Source: Phycisphaerales bacterium (lineage in GTDB: Bacteria; Planctomycetota; Phycisphaerae; UBA1845). From it: a stretch of 64,000 bases of DNA. Where the stretch lies: assembly GCA_020639115.1 (NCBI GenBank), contig JACKHG010000012.1, forward strand, positions 62,001 to 126,000, written 5' to 3'. The notes beneath the pieces were generated by a model. The model did not search any database. It was not told where the DNA came from and saw nothing but the letters and a program-made list of their open reading frames with translations. This document shows, in pieces, positions 8,960 to 18,333 of this stretch; the first letter of the stretch is position 1; each line of letters starts with the position of its first letter. A program made the position numbers and the translations under genes.

Positions 8960-9587
8960 GGGGGGCATTGCGGTACGACTTCACCGCAACGCGCAATCTC
9001 TGCGTGCACTTAGCGCAACCTTCACGCTTCTGCAATGCGCTGCTAACTGTGCGGGGCTACGATTCGCGTACGTTTCGACGAGGCGACGCGCACTCGCCAG
9101 TCCGGAGGGGAACGGCGGATGGGGAAGGAGGCACGTCGAAGCGCTGGGGGGAAAGAAGCTACTGCGCCAGGGACCGGCGTCGGCTGTGCAGGCGGCATAC
9201 CTCGCGGCTCGCAACGCACGCCACACACCGCGCCAGAAAATCGCTTTCGCATCGGCGCCGGTCCACCTCCTTTTTCGTTTTTTTTTGAGTAAATCCCAAC
9301 GCAACGACTGACATTGCCCGTCCTGCTCCGTGGGCTTTTGCCGCAGAGTCCAGCCCTGCATGACCGGGCGCGACGGTGGGTACCTGGGCTGCGCTGCGCC
9401 CGCGCGGGCGACGGTCAATTGCGTCGCTCCCTGACCGCCCAGCCCCAATCCGCCCGCCGATCCCTGCGTCGAACATGCTATCGGACGCCGCGCCGCTGCC
9501 GAACGTGGCTCCCCGGCCTTGGTTTCAGCCTCCCCGGTTGCGTAGAATCGACGATAGGGACGCGCCGTGGAGGAAATTCTGCCACCG
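8960..9587. other. 628-base gap without a recognisable gene
   Basis: No coding frame here has family signatures or codon bias. A run of nine or more T lies at about 9276-9288 but without a good hairpin before it. A ribosome-binding sequence (GGAGGAA, 9568-9574) at the right end belongs to the sigma factor that follows. Confidence 0.4.
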
Positions 9588-10112
9588 ATGAGCGAGCCGG
9601 TCGACCAATCTGCTGATGACCTCATGGCTGAGGTATATGGGGAGCTGCACATTCTCGCGGAGCGCTACCTGCTCGGCGAGCGGCGCGGCCACACGCTTCA
9701 ACCGACGGCGCTGATCCACGAGGCCTATCTCAAGCTGGCGGGCGGTGACGCGGCGAAGTGGACGAGCCGAGGCCATTTCCTGGCGGTGGCTGCCCGGGCG
9801 ATGCGGCAGGTGCTGGTGACGCACGCCCACCGCCATCGCGCCGCCAAACGGGGTCGCGGTTGGCAGCAACTGGCCCTGGACGACGTCGTGGCGCTGTTCG
9901 AGGCGCAGTCGGTCGATTTGATTGCGCTGGACGAAGCGCTGCGCCGTCTCGCGGAGATCGACGCGCTGCAGGCGCGCATCGTCGAGCTGCGTTTCTTCGG
10001 AGGTTTGTCGATGGAGTCGGTTGCAGACGTACTCGACCTGAGCCTGCGCACGGCGGAACGGGAGTGGAGCATCGCGCGGGCCTGGCTGCGGCGCGCGTTG
10101 TCGGCGGAGTAG
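9588..10112 (+). CDS. ECF sigma factor of the Sig-70_X6 (TIGR02999) type
   Basis: A 174-residue sigma factor. Diagnostic text includes LMAEVYGELHILAERYL, HTLQPTALIHEAYLKLAG, HFLAVAARAMRQVLVTHA with AAKRGRGW, and in region 4 ARIVELRFFGGLSMESVADVL followed by SLRTAEREWSIARAWLRRAL. This matches the expanded sigma family found in planctomycetes and Acidobacteria, which is usually encoded next to a Ser/Thr kinase. I chose ATG 9588 because GGAGGAA stands 12-13 bases upstream. GTG 9567 in the same frame overlaps that site. The kinase gene begins two bases after the stop, so the two are almost certainly cotranscribed, and kinase signalling probably controls the sigma factor. Confidence 0.9.
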   Translation: MSEPVDQSADDLMAEVYGELHILAERYLLGERRGHTLQPTALIHEAYLKLAGGDAAKWTSRGHFLAVAARAMRQVLVTHAHRHRAAKRGRGWQQLALDDVVALFEAQSVDLIALDEALRRLAEIDALQARIVELRFFGGLSMESVADVLDLSLRTAEREWSIARAWLRRALSAE

Positions 10113-10114
10113 CG

Positions 10115-12958
10115 ATGGCGGGTACGCGGTGGCAACAGGTCAAGGCGCTGTTCGAGGAGGCGGAGGGCCTTTCCGCAGCCGAGCGGGAGCAACTGCTGCG
10201 CAGCGTCGCGGAGGTACAACCGGAGGTTGCGCGCGAAGTCAGCTCGCTGCTCGCCCACCACGATCCCCACCAGGAATTTCTCGAGCCGCCGGACGCCCAC
10301 CACGTTGCGCGGGCGCTCGAGCAGTTGGAGGCCCACCCCCGCGTCGGGCGCTGCCTTGGGGCGTACCGGCTCGCGCGGCTGATCGCGACCGGCGGCATGG
10401 GCCAGGTATTTCTGGCGGCGCGGGCGGACGGTCAGTTCGAGCGCCAGGTCGCGGTCAAGGTGATTCGCCGGGCGCTGGATTCGACGGATCTGCGTCGGCG
10501 CTTCCGCATCGAGCAGCAGGTGCTCGCGGGGCTGGATCATCCGCACATCGCGAAGCTGCTCGACGGCGGCGTGACCGACGACGGCCTGTCGTACCTGGTC
10601 ATGGAACTGGTCGAGGGCGATCCGATCGACGCGTACTGCACGCGTGCGGGCCTGGGCCTGCGCAGCCGGCTCGAGCTGTTTCAGCAGGTTTGTGCAGCCG
10701 TGCAGTATGCCCATCAGCGGCTTGTCGTGCACCGCGACATCAAGCCCGGCAACATCCTGGTGACCGCCGATGGTGTTCCCAAGCTCCTCGATTTCGGCGT
10801 GGCCAAACTCGTCGACGAGGATGCCCAGACGCAGCGCACCCGCAGCCAGTCGATCCCCTTCTTCACGCCGGAATACGCCAGTCCCGAGCAGATCCGCGGT
10901 GAAACGATTACCACGGCGTGCGACGTGTACGCGCTCGGCGTCGTGCTTTACCAGTTGCTGACGGGCCAGTCGCCCTACGCCCCGGCGACCGATTCCGCCC
11001 ATGCACTGGCGCGCGCGGTGTGCGAGCAGCCGCCGACTCTTCCGAGCCGGGCCGACGTGGACCCGCAGAGCCCGCCGGCGCAGTGGCAGCGCCGCCTGAA
11101 GGGCGATCTCGACACGATCGTGGCGATGGCCCTGCGCAAGGAACCCGATCGCCGCTATGCCTCGGTCGAGCAGTTCCTCGAAGATATTCAACGCCACCTC
11201 ACCGGGCGGCCGGTCATCGCGCGGAAGGACACGTTCACGTACCGCGCCCGCAAATTCGTAATGCGCAACAAGCTCGGCGTGATCAGCGCCGCAGCGCTCG
11301 GCCTGGCGATCATCGCGGTCACGGTGGGAACATCAATTTCGCTCCTGCGCGTGCGGCAGTCGCAGCAGCGCACGCAGTTGATCAACGAGTTTCTGGAGGA
11401 CACGCTCGCGCAGATGGATGTGGACGAAGCGGGGCGGGAGCTGAGTCTGCGCAGCGTGCTCGACCGGGCGTCGGCCCGGGCCGCGAAGGACCTGGCGGCG
11501 TATCCCGATGTGCTCGCCGGCGTGCACAGCATGCTGGGCCGTGCGTACCTGGGCCAGCGGCACATCCCCGAGGCGCGGGCGCATCTCACCAAGGCGCTCG
11601 CGCTCGACCGCGAACTCTATGGCGAGGGGGCGCAGTATGCCGAAGGGCTGCACGACCTGGCAATCCTGGAGCACTTTGCGGGTGACGACCGGCAGGCGCT
11701 GGAACTTGGCGAGCGAGCGCTGGCCCTGCAGCGAGCCAGCGTCGGCGATGACGCGCTGACTGCGTCGATGATCGGCGATCTGGGGGTTTTCCAGCGGGCG
11801 CTGGGCGATTACGCGGCAGCGGAGCAGTACTACCGAGAAGCACTGGCGCTCCGTCGCCGGTTGCTGCCTGCGGACGATCAGGAACTGGCCTCGGGGCTCA
11901 ACAACCTGGGTGTGCTGTTGCGCACCCGGGGGCGACTGGCTGAGGCCCGGACGTTGCTGGAGGAGGCGCTGGCCATTCTGCGGCGGATTCACGGCAACGA
12001 CAACGTGCAGGTGGCGAACACGCTGGGCAATCTCGGTACGCTGCTCAACGCCGCGGGCGAACTCGACGAGGCGGAGCGCCGGCTGCGCGAGGGATTGCGG
12101 ATCAATCGCAAGCTGCTGCCTGAAGGTCATCCGCGCATCGCCATTACAGCCAACAACCTGGCCCGCGTCCTGGAGGACAAGGGGGCGTACGCGGAGGCGG
12201 AGCGGTATTACCGCGAGGGGCTCGCGATCAACCGCGCGCTCTTCGGCGCCGATCATCCGCGCACCGCGACGATGCTGCAGAATCTCGCGATCGTTCTGGC
12301 CCGCGAGGGGCATCTGGACGAGGCGCTGATCGACTGCCGGGAGGCGCTTGCGACCCGCCGCAACGCGTACGGCGCGGAGCATGAGAACGTTGCCGTGAGT
12401 CTGGACGGCTTGGGACGCATTCAACTGCTGCGGGGCGACGCCGTCGAGGCGGAACGCACGCTGCAGGATGCACTGGCCATGCGCCGGCGCGTGCTGCCCG
12501 AGGACCATCCGCACTTCGTGCGCAGCTACGAGCATCTCGCCGAGGCGAACCGGTCACTGGGTGATTTGACCAAGGCCCGGGAATACGCGGAGCAAGCGCT
12601 GCAACTGGAGCGGCGCGTGGGGGGCGAGGGTAGCCTGACGCTGGCCCGCTGCACCAGTCTGCTGGGTGGAATCGAGACGGCGCTCGGCGAAAGTGCCGGC
12701 GGTCGGGAGCGCCTGGCGGCGGCACTGGGTGTGCAGGCGGTCATCCTGGGGCCCGAGCACCCCGATACCGAGGTCACGCTGCAGCGCATCGCCGAGAACT
12801 TCCGCAACGCCGGCGATTGCGCCACGGTGGACACTTTCATCACGGAGCGCACGAAGGGGGCGGCCGATTCAACCGTTGAGGCCTGCCTGCGCATCGTGGC
12901 GGCGGCTGGTTGCTCTGCGGGAACAGGTCCGAAGAAAACGGCGTCCACGGGACAGTAG
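10115..12958 (+). CDS. Transmembrane Ser/Thr protein kinase with TPR extracytoplasmic domain
   Basis: A 947-residue protein. Residues 1-80 form a helical leader typical of this kinase group (FEEAEGLSAAEREQLL, LLAHHD). The Hanks-type kinase domain follows: glycine loop ATGGMGQVFLA, catalytic Lys115 in VAVKVI, VHRDIKPGNIL with Asp208, LLDFGVAKL, PEYASPEQ and DVYALGVVLYQLLTG. One membrane helix lies at about 388-412 (VISAAALGLAIIAVTV). The rest is a run of about ten tetratricopeptide repeats (AEQYYREALALRRRLL, ARTLLEEALAILRRI, AERYYREGLAINRALF) that should bind protein partners. Its start two bases after the sigma factor stop gives a kinase/sigma unit. The ligand and phosphorylation targets are unknown. 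Confidence 0.93.
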   Translation: MAGTRWQQVKALFEEAEGLSAAEREQLLRSVAEVQPEVAREVSSLLAHHDPHQEFLEPPDAHHVARALEQLEAHPRVGRCLGAYRLARLIATGGMGQVFLAARADGQFERQVAVKVIRRALDSTDLRRRFRIEQQVLAGLDHPHIAKLLDGGVTDDGLSYLVMELVEGDPIDAYCTRAGLGLRSRLELFQQVCAAVQYAHQRLVVHRDIKPGNILVTADGVPKLLDFGVAKLVDEDAQTQRTRSQSIPFFTPEYASPEQIRGETITTACDVYALGVVLYQLLTGQSPYAPATDSAHALARAVCEQPPTLPSRADVDPQSPPAQWQRRLKGDLDTIVAMALRKEPDRRYASVEQFLEDIQRHLTGRPVIARKDTFTYRARKFVMRNKLGVISAAALGLAIIAVTVGTSISLLRVRQSQQRTQLINEFLEDTLAQMDVDEAGRELSLRSVLDRASARAAKDLAAYPDVLAGVHSMLGRAYLGQRHIPEARAHLTKALALDRELYGEGAQYAEGLHDLAILEHFAGDDRQALELGERALALQRASVGDDALTASMIGDLGVFQRALGDYAAAEQYYREALALRRRLLPADDQELASGLNNLGVLLRTRGRLAEARTLLEEALAILRRIHGNDNVQVANTLGNLGTLLNAAGELDEAERRLREGLRINRKLLPEGHPRIAITANNLARVLEDKGAYAEAERYYREGLAINRALFGADHPRTATMLQNLAIVLAREGHLDEALIDCREALATRRNAYGAEHENVAVSLDGLGRIQLLRGDAVEAERTLQDALAMRRRVLPEDHPHFVRSYEHLAEANRSLGDLTKAREYAEQALQLERRVGGEGSLTLARCTSLLGGIETALGESAGGRERLAAALGVQAVILGPEHPDTEVTLQRIAENFRNAGDCATVDTFITERTKGAADSTVEACLRIVAAAGCSAGTGPKKTASTGQ

Positions 12959-13163
12959 ACGCTGTTTGGGGGGATCACCGGGCCGCTGCCGGGGGAACTC
13001 AGTTTTTTTGGCGGGCTGCCGCGCTGGTTCGAGCATTAACCCGAGGTGGCCCGTCTCTCTCGTCAATAATGCGGGCTCGGAATTGCGCTGCGGTTGTCCG
13101 GCGGCACGGCACGTTGCCGGGATCCGCGCTGCGCTCACTCTCGGCGCAGAAAGGCAGGGAAAG

Positions 13164-13829
13164 ATGATGCGATATGGCCGTTTGATCACACCGTTCGCGG
13201 CGAGCCTGGTGATGGCGTCGTTGGCTTTGGCCGATGTCGGTCCGCCTCCTCCACCGCCGCCGCCACCACCACCTCCTCCTCCGCCCCCGACGCAGACGGA
13301 GCACTTCGATTTGCTCACGGCTCCGCTGGCGATTTTCGGGCAGCAGTACAGCACCGATTACTTCACGCCGGTGGACGACATCCAGGGCCTGCAGATCGTG
13401 AATACGCGCGTGCACCTGGAGTTCAACACGGAGAACGCCTCTGGGAATCTCCCCAACGCGAAGGACATCGCCGTGCAGTTTCAGCCACCTACGGTGAATC
13501 TGCCCGTCGTCACGTTTTCCGGCGGAGATTTCGGCTGGGACGGCACCGGCGTATTCACCGGCGACATCGAGACGACGCTGCTGAACGAGCCGATTCTGGA
13601 CTTCAGCGCCGAACCGCCGGGTGCGCTGGCGCTGTGGTTCCTGCGCATCGTCAATCTCGATGATGCGAATCCAGGTCTGGGCGGGGCGTTCACGAACGCG
13701 TATATCGAAGTGGATCTCGCCCCGGTGCCCGAGCCAGCCAGCCTGACGCTGCTGGCGTGTTCCACCGGCGCGCTCCTGCTGCGCCGCAGATATCGAGTCG
13801 CGCACGACCACACCCACCGGACGCGCTAG
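13164..13829 (+). CDS. PEP-CTERM exported protein with a long polyproline tract
   Basis: A 221-residue protein with a signal peptide (LITPFAASLVMASLALA), then an unbroken run of sixteen prolines right after the predicted cleavage site (about residues 28-43). A domain of unknown function follows (VHLEFNTENASG, DFGWDGTGVFTGDIET). The C-terminus is a PEP-CTERM signal: VPEP, then the hydrophobic stretch ASLTLLACSTGALLL and the basic RRRYR. Such proteins are anchored or released by exosortase in exopolysaccharide-producing bacteria. No exosortase is in the window. GGCAGGGA lies just upstream of ATG 13164. Translating the proline tract probably needs elongation factor P. The function is otherwise unknown. 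Confidence 0.8.
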   Translation: MMRYGRLITPFAASLVMASLALADVGPPPPPPPPPPPPPPPPTQTEHFDLLTAPLAIFGQQYSTDYFTPVDDIQGLQIVNTRVHLEFNTENASGNLPNAKDIAVQFQPPTVNLPVVTFSGGDFGWDGTGVFTGDIETTLLNEPILDFSAEPPGALALWFLRIVNLDDANPGLGGAFTNAYIEVDLAPVPEPASLTLLACSTGALLLRRRYRVAHDHTHRTR

Positions 13830-13946
13830 CGTCCGCGCCTTGGTACCCTATCGACTCACGTGCGACCTCGGCGGGTTGCCGTCGCCGGATTCTGCGGTGG
13901 CTGCAGCCCGCAGTCTTTTCCGGTACGCCACGCGGCGCGGAAGAGA

Positions 13947-14354
13947 TCAGGGCGTGGCTTCGGTCGAAGACTGCGATGCCGCGTGGTCGGCGCGGCGGAC
14001 CTCGGTGAACTGGACGCCGACGCGGTGCATGGCGCCGCCGAGATGGATGCAGTTGCGCACCACGCCGATGATCGTCGGTTTCTGGGGAACCGTGTCGAAC
14101 GTGGCCTCGACGGCGGCGCCGACGTGAACGTAATTGCGCGTGATGAAGGAGAACCCGCCCGTGGACAGGTCGTGCGTGACCGCCTCGGTCTTGCGCGGCA
14201 CGGCGTGGGCGCCAGGCTCCTGGATGGCCAACTCCAGATGGACAGACCACGGCTTGCGGTCCTGGGCTCGCTTGCTGGCCGTGGGTTCCAGCCAGAACTT
14301 GCGCTGCAGGTTCTCGATGATGCGTTTGGCTGTCGCGGCGGACCGTTCGTCCAT
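13947..14354 (-). CDS. PilZ-domain protein
   Basis: A 135-residue protein that looks like a single PilZ domain: RIIENLQRKFWLEP, then HDLSTGGFSFITRNYVHVGA and, near the end, CIHLGGAMHRVGVQF. PilZ domains often bind cyclic di-GMP through an RxxxR and a D/NxSxxG motif. Here DLSTGG supplies the second motif, and the basic residues before it (RKTEAVTH) are a weak version of the first, so binding is possible but not certain. I chose ATG 14354. GTG 14375 would add seven residues. It is separated by 146 bases from the aspartic protease on the same strand and may act alone. Confidence 0.75.
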   Translation of the reverse strand: MDERSAATAKRIIENLQRKFWLEPTASKRAQDRKPWSVHLELAIQEPGAHAVPRKTEAVTHDLSTGGFSFITRNYVHVGAAVEATFDTVPQKPTIIGVVRNCIHLGGAMHRVGVQFTEVRRADHAASQSSTEATP

Positions 14355-14500
14355 TTGGCTATTATCCAACTGCACCGGCTTCGGCGCGCTGGTGCGTTCC
14401 CGCCAGGTCCACCTGCTCTATCGGCAGCATTTGCCCCGGGTTCAATGGGCGCGAGGGGCCGTCGCCCGCAGCGCAGGCGCACCGCCCCCCGGCTGCGATG

Positions 14501-15568
14501 CTATCGGACCCGGTGGCGGGATCTGCCGGAGGGCTCCGGATTCGCAACGCTGGTCAGGCGCAGCGTGCCCGCAGCGTGGTTGAGGTCGATCGAGAAATTC
14601 TGCAGAAAGCTGCCGCCGAGCAGGGGCGGTGCGTCGCCGGGCGAGATGACCGCCTCGACGTTCTGCACCGTGAATTCGCCCACTTGGACTTCCTTGAGAA
14701 AGACCAGGCGGCCCTCGACGGCGCGCCCGTCGGCGACGCGCATCTGAATGACGGGATCGGCGTCGGTGATCTCGATCTTGGCGCGCTCGGCCACGTCCTG
14801 CGGCAGGCTGATCAGGCTGGCGCCCGTGTCGAAGACCATTTCCACGCGGGCGGTCCCGTTGAGCGTGACGTCGATCCAGAACACGCCGTGATCCTCGCGG
14901 AGCTTGATCTCCTCGCTGCGGATGGCTGCCTCGAAGTCTTCGAGTTCCTCGACGCCGCGCGCGAATACGCGGCGCGGTCCGAGGTGGGCCTTGCGTCCGC
15001 TCTCTTTCGCGAGCGCATCCATCGCCGCGGCGACTTTGGCATCCTCCGCAAGCTCCGCGTAGCGCGCCTGGACGCTGTCGACGAGTTCGCGCAGACCGTG
15101 CAGTTCGCTGTACAGCGCGTCGCCGGCTGCTCCCACCTGGCGGTTGATCTGGTCGGCAGGTCCGGAGTCGTTGACGTACCGGGCCATGAGATCGATCTGA
15201 TCGGAGAGCGCGCTGAGACGCTGCATGGCGCGGCTGTAGTCGCGGCGATCCTCCGCCTGCCGGGCGAGGTAGTTCAGGCGGCGCCGCTCGGTCATGGCGT
15301 TCTGCAGGGCCACGCGCTTCTGCGCCCGGTCCTGCTCGTAGCGCTCGCGCAGCTTGAGCGCCTCGTCCAACTCGTGCTGCTTCGGGGCGAGCGACTTGAG
15401 GCGCTGCTGCAGTTCCTGCTCGCCCGGGAGTATCCAGTACGAGCCGACCTTCTTGAGGCCCTCGTTCGTCAGGATGGTCGCGGGATCGACTTCGTCGGCT
15501 TGACCGGCGGGGCCGGTGCCGGCGATCCAGCCGAATGCGATACATACAAGCGCCGTCGTTCGCGACAT
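14501..15568 (-). CDS. Exported retropepsin-like aspartyl protease
   Basis: A 355-residue protein with a signal peptide (TALVCIAFGWIAGTG). Residues of about 50-215 are charged and helical (LKLRERYEQDRAQKRVAL), probably coiled coil. The C-terminal 130 residues are a clan AA aspartic protease domain: RVEMVFDTGASLISLP carries the DTGA catalytic motif, and LLGGSFLQNFSIDLNHAAG is the second conserved part, as in TIGR02281-like single-domain proteases that work as dimers. The start at ATG 15568 has GGCGAGGCG upstream. The role is likely periplasmic proteolysis of an unknown target. The coiled coil may hold the dimer or tether it to the envelope. Confidence 0.8.
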   Translation of the reverse strand: MSRTTALVCIAFGWIAGTGPAGQADEVDPATILTNEGLKKVGSYWILPGEQELQQRLKSLAPKQHELDEALKLRERYEQDRAQKRVALQNAMTERRRLNYLARQAEDRRDYSRAMQRLSALSDQIDLMARYVNDSGPADQINRQVGAAGDALYSELHGLRELVDSVQARYAELAEDAKVAAAMDALAKESGRKAHLGPRRVFARGVEELEDFEAAIRSEEIKLREDHGVFWIDVTLNGTARVEMVFDTGASLISLPQDVAERAKIEITDADPVIQMRVADGRAVEGRLVFLKEVQVGEFTVQNVEAVISPGDAPPLLGGSFLQNFSIDLNHAAGTLRLTSVANPEPSGRSRHRVR

Positions 15569-15690
15569 GAGTTTCGCCTCGCCGTCTCGAGGAAGTGGCC
15601 GAATGCGCAAGCTTCAGACGGCAGTGTACACGGAGGCGGGGGAAAAGCTCAAGATCGGGAATTCGGGCGGGGAATCGGGGGGCGGTGGCC

Positions 15691-16602
15691 CTAGAGGCCC
15701 TCGCGGCCGTCCGCCTCGGCCTGGGCGCGGTAGCGCTCGACCAGCGCGCGGATGTCCTGCGGCAGATCGAAGCAGCCCTGCGGGATTTCGCCATCGTAGA
15801 CGATCGCGTCGTAGTCCATGCGCTGCTCGCGGCCCATCGTGCGGATGACCTCGCGAAAGGGCACGAGCAGGTCGCCGACGCGGCGGTAATTCGAGTAGAA
15901 CGACTGCGTGGGAATGTCGCCCATGGGCGTTGGAACGGTCAGCTCCGTCCCGACGAGCAGCCCGGACTTCAGCGCGTAGTATGCGGTCTCAGGATATCCC
16001 TCAACCGGGTACTTGATGACCTTGTAGCACTCTATCTGCGCAACCGTCTCGGTTCCCGTGCACACGACGTGGTCGTACAGCTCCCGCCAGTGGCAGTCGG
16101 CGTTGAAGCGGAAGGAACGCAGCTTGAACGCCCGCAACGCCCCCCGCGCCACCTCCGGACCCTGGGTCAGCGACGACGACCAGACCACCTCGCCGTCGCA
16201 GCCCTCCTCCACCGGGCCGAGCCCCTCCGTATTGCGCAGCGTGTAGAACTTGTTGGGCGCGACCTGCCACGACTGGACTTTCGACTGGATGCCCATCCCG
16301 ACGAACTCGAGCGTGCCGGTGAGGACGCGGTTCTGAACCGACGCATAGGCCTCACGGCCGCCGGTCGCTTCCACAAATCGATCGAGCACGTCGGCGCCGG
16401 TCGGCAGCGAACTTTCATCGTTATCAGTCGGCGCTTGCGGGGCGGCGGACTCGGCGAGCGGACCAGCCGCCTGCTCCAGAAACGCAGCGATACGGTGTGT
16501 GATCGCGGCGTGGGTCGGCTCAGCGCCGAACGCGGCACATGCGAACAGCATGATGGAGATGAGTCGAATGCGGCTAGAACTCACGGGCACTGCGGTTGGC
16601 AT
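15691..16602 (-). CDS. LolA-like exported protein
   Basis: A 303-residue protein. After a leader (LISIMLFACAAFGAEPTHA), residues of about 70-270 follow the pattern of periplasmic lipoprotein-carrier-like (LolA/LolB-fold) proteins: VLDRFVEATGGREAYASV, LTGTLEFVGMGI, APNKFYTLRN, GCDGEVVWSSS, and ALKSGLLVGTELTV. Proteins of this shape occur beside metallo- or S41 proteases and may bind lipid or hydrophobic ligands. The start lies inside the end of the S41 gene (overlap 16574-16602), so translation is probably coupled. ATG 16605 immediately upstream is an equal choice. The carrier role is inferred from fold only. Confidence 0.65.
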   Translation of the reverse strand: MPTAVPVSSSRIRLISIMLFACAAFGAEPTHAAITHRIAAFLEQAAGPLAESAAPQAPTDNDESSLPTGADVLDRFVEATGGREAYASVQNRVLTGTLEFVGMGIQSKVQSWQVAPNKFYTLRNTEGLGPVEEGCDGEVVWSSSLTQGPEVARGALRAFKLRSFRFNADCHWRELYDHVVCTGTETVAQIECYKVIKYPVEGYPETAYYALKSGLLVGTELTVPTPMGDIPTQSFYSNYRRVGDLLVPFREVIRTMGREQRMDYDAIVYDGEIPQGCFDLPQDIRALVERYRAQAEADGREGL

Positions 16603-18031
16603 CATTCCCCTCGAGCTTCTGCTCCGCGACCTGCACGTGCTGGCTGCGGATCCACGCCTGGGCGGCTTCGAGCACCGGGTCGCGGCCCTCGAGCAGGGCG
16701 GAACGGGTGACCGGCACCTGTTCGTCCGGGACCAGGCCGACACCCTCGAGTTCCTCGCCGCCGTGCGACACGTAGTTGGCGACGGCGTGCTGGAAGCGGT
16801 CGCCGTTGGGCAGACGCTTGACCAGCGAGGGCAGGGCGGCTGCAGCGGTCGCCGTGCCGAAGACGCGCGCCCGGCCAAGATCACGGAGGCCGGCGGCCAG
16901 GATCTCCGACGTCGACGCCGACATGTTATCCACCAGGATCGCGAGCGGCCCGTCATAGGTTTCAGGACGCGGCGAAACGGCGAAACGCAGCTTGAGATCG
17001 CGCATCTGCACCGTTCCGAGATACTGATCGTCCTCGGCGATGAACCACCCGGCGATGCCGCGGGCCATCGCGCTGATGCCGCCCTGGTTGCCGCGCAGAT
17101 CGAGGATGAAGCCGGGCGCGTCGAGGTTGGTGAGAACCAGTTGCTGCAACGCCGGCATGACCTGCGGCGGATCCAGAAACGAGCTCAATCGGAAGTACGC
17201 CGCGCCGTTGTCGAGCACACGCGCTTCCGACCAGACGTAGACCGGAGGCAGCAGCCCGTACTGTGTGCGGTGTCCGCGCGGAACGCCGAACGGCACCTCC
17301 ACCTCGACCGGCGCGTCCCTCTCGTTCTGCAGGACGAGCCGCACCTTCGAATTCGTCGGGCCCAGCATCCGCGACTGCACGGCGCGGGTGAGCGCCAAGT
17401 CCTGCTCAGCCGGTCCGCCCTTCTGCTCGTCGCGACCGATCAGGTCGGCGACGCCCCGGCCGTTGATCGATGCAACGACCCAGCCGGGCCGCACGCCCAG
17501 GACTTCCGCGGGCGACTCAGGATAGACCTCGGTGATCAGCGGCGTGCCATCGAGCACGCGGACGACAATTCCCGAGTCGCCGCGGTCGTAGCGCTGTTCG
17601 GCGCTGCGGATGGCCGGCGCAACCTTGGCGAGCAGCTCGTCTGACCCGCTGTAGCGCTGCTCGTCCGAGGTTGTCGTTCGCGGGCGCGTGGGGATCAGCG
17701 CGAAATGGGATGTTCCCAGGCGGCTGATGAGCTCGGCGAGCGTGTTGCGGGCCGCCCGCATCGTCCGGTCGTGCTCCATCTGCGGGCGCAGTTCGCGGCG
17801 GGCGCCGTCCCAGTCGGTGCCACCGAGGGTGGGGTCCCAGTGCTGGTCGCGAATGGTGGTCCAGACGGTGTCAAACGACTCGACGTTGAGCGAGCATTGT
17901 TCGGTCGTGAGGCGGACCTGGTCGGCGCCGCGTTTCCGCCGGCAACCCGCGAGTCCGATGAGGAGCACGAGGGCCACGGTGGCCGCGAAGCGCAGTCCGC
18001 GGGCGGGCTGGTATGTCGCACGATCGCGCAT
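16574..18031 (-). CDS. S41-family (C-terminal processing type) peptidase, lipoprotein
   Basis: A 485-residue protein. The N-terminus is a lipoprotein signal (LVLLIGLAGC), so it is probably membrane-anchored outside the cytoplasm. Residues of about 45-120 are the N-terminal helical part (FDTVWTTIRDQHWDP, LISRLGTSHF). A PDZ-like segment follows (ITEVYPESPAEVLGVRPGWVV with SINGRGV). The catalytic core includes GFILDLRGNQGG and ILVDNMSASTSEILAAGLRD, where the serine of SASTSE is the expected nucleophile of the Ser/Lys dyad. The general base lysine is probably in SLVKRLP. It overlaps the LolA-like gene, which makes a two-gene unit. The target protein is unknown. Confidence 0.88.
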   Translation of the reverse strand: MRDRATYQPARGLRFAATVALVLLIGLAGCRRKRGADQVRLTTEQCSLNVESFDTVWTTIRDQHWDPTLGGTDWDGARRELRPQMEHDRTMRAARNTLAELISRLGTSHFALIPTRPRTTTSDEQRYSGSDELLAKVAPAIRSAEQRYDRGDSGIVVRVLDGTPLITEVYPESPAEVLGVRPGWVVASINGRGVADLIGRDEQKGGPAEQDLALTRAVQSRMLGPTNSKVRLVLQNERDAPVEVEVPFGVPRGHRTQYGLLPPVYVWSEARVLDNGAAYFRLSSFLDPPQVMPALQQLVLTNLDAPGFILDLRGNQGGISAMARGIAGWFIAEDDQYLGTVQMRDLKLRFAVSPRPETYDGPLAILVDNMSASTSEILAAGLRDLGRARVFGTATAAAALPSLVKRLPNGDRFQHAVANYVSHGGEELEGVGLVPDEQVPVTRSALLEGRDPVLEAAQAWIRSQHVQVAEQKLEGNDANRSAREF

Positions 18032-18333
18032 GCCTTCAATCCGTTAAAGGCGAGAGCGGGTCAGTTTGTCGGGGCCGGCCCGGGAGCCTGACCGCAGGGC
18101 CGCGTGCCGGCAGGGCGCCCTCCTGGCGCCGGGGCGTAGTGTACCCCGCCTCAGCGCCTGTGGGCAGGAAAAATCTCACAGACCCCGCCGCTCACCTATC
18201 CTCTCGATATCGGTCAGATCCGGGCAGATCATCAGGGCGGTTGTGTCAGTGTGGCTGCAACCATCTCTCTTTGCCTATACTGCCAGAAGGGGTTCAGCGA
18301 ATGTGGAGGAGGGCGTCGTGGCCCGGTGGAGGA
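18032..18333. other. Gap without gene
   Basis: About 300 bases between the S41 and GNAT genes. A TATACT on the plus strand near 18277 has no -35 partner and no gene close downstream. Nothing else is seen. Confidence 0.3.

Noticed and set aside
8960..9587. T-run at 9276-9288 as a terminator of endonuclease V
   Set aside because: No stable stem directly precedes it and it lies more than 300 bases after the stop.
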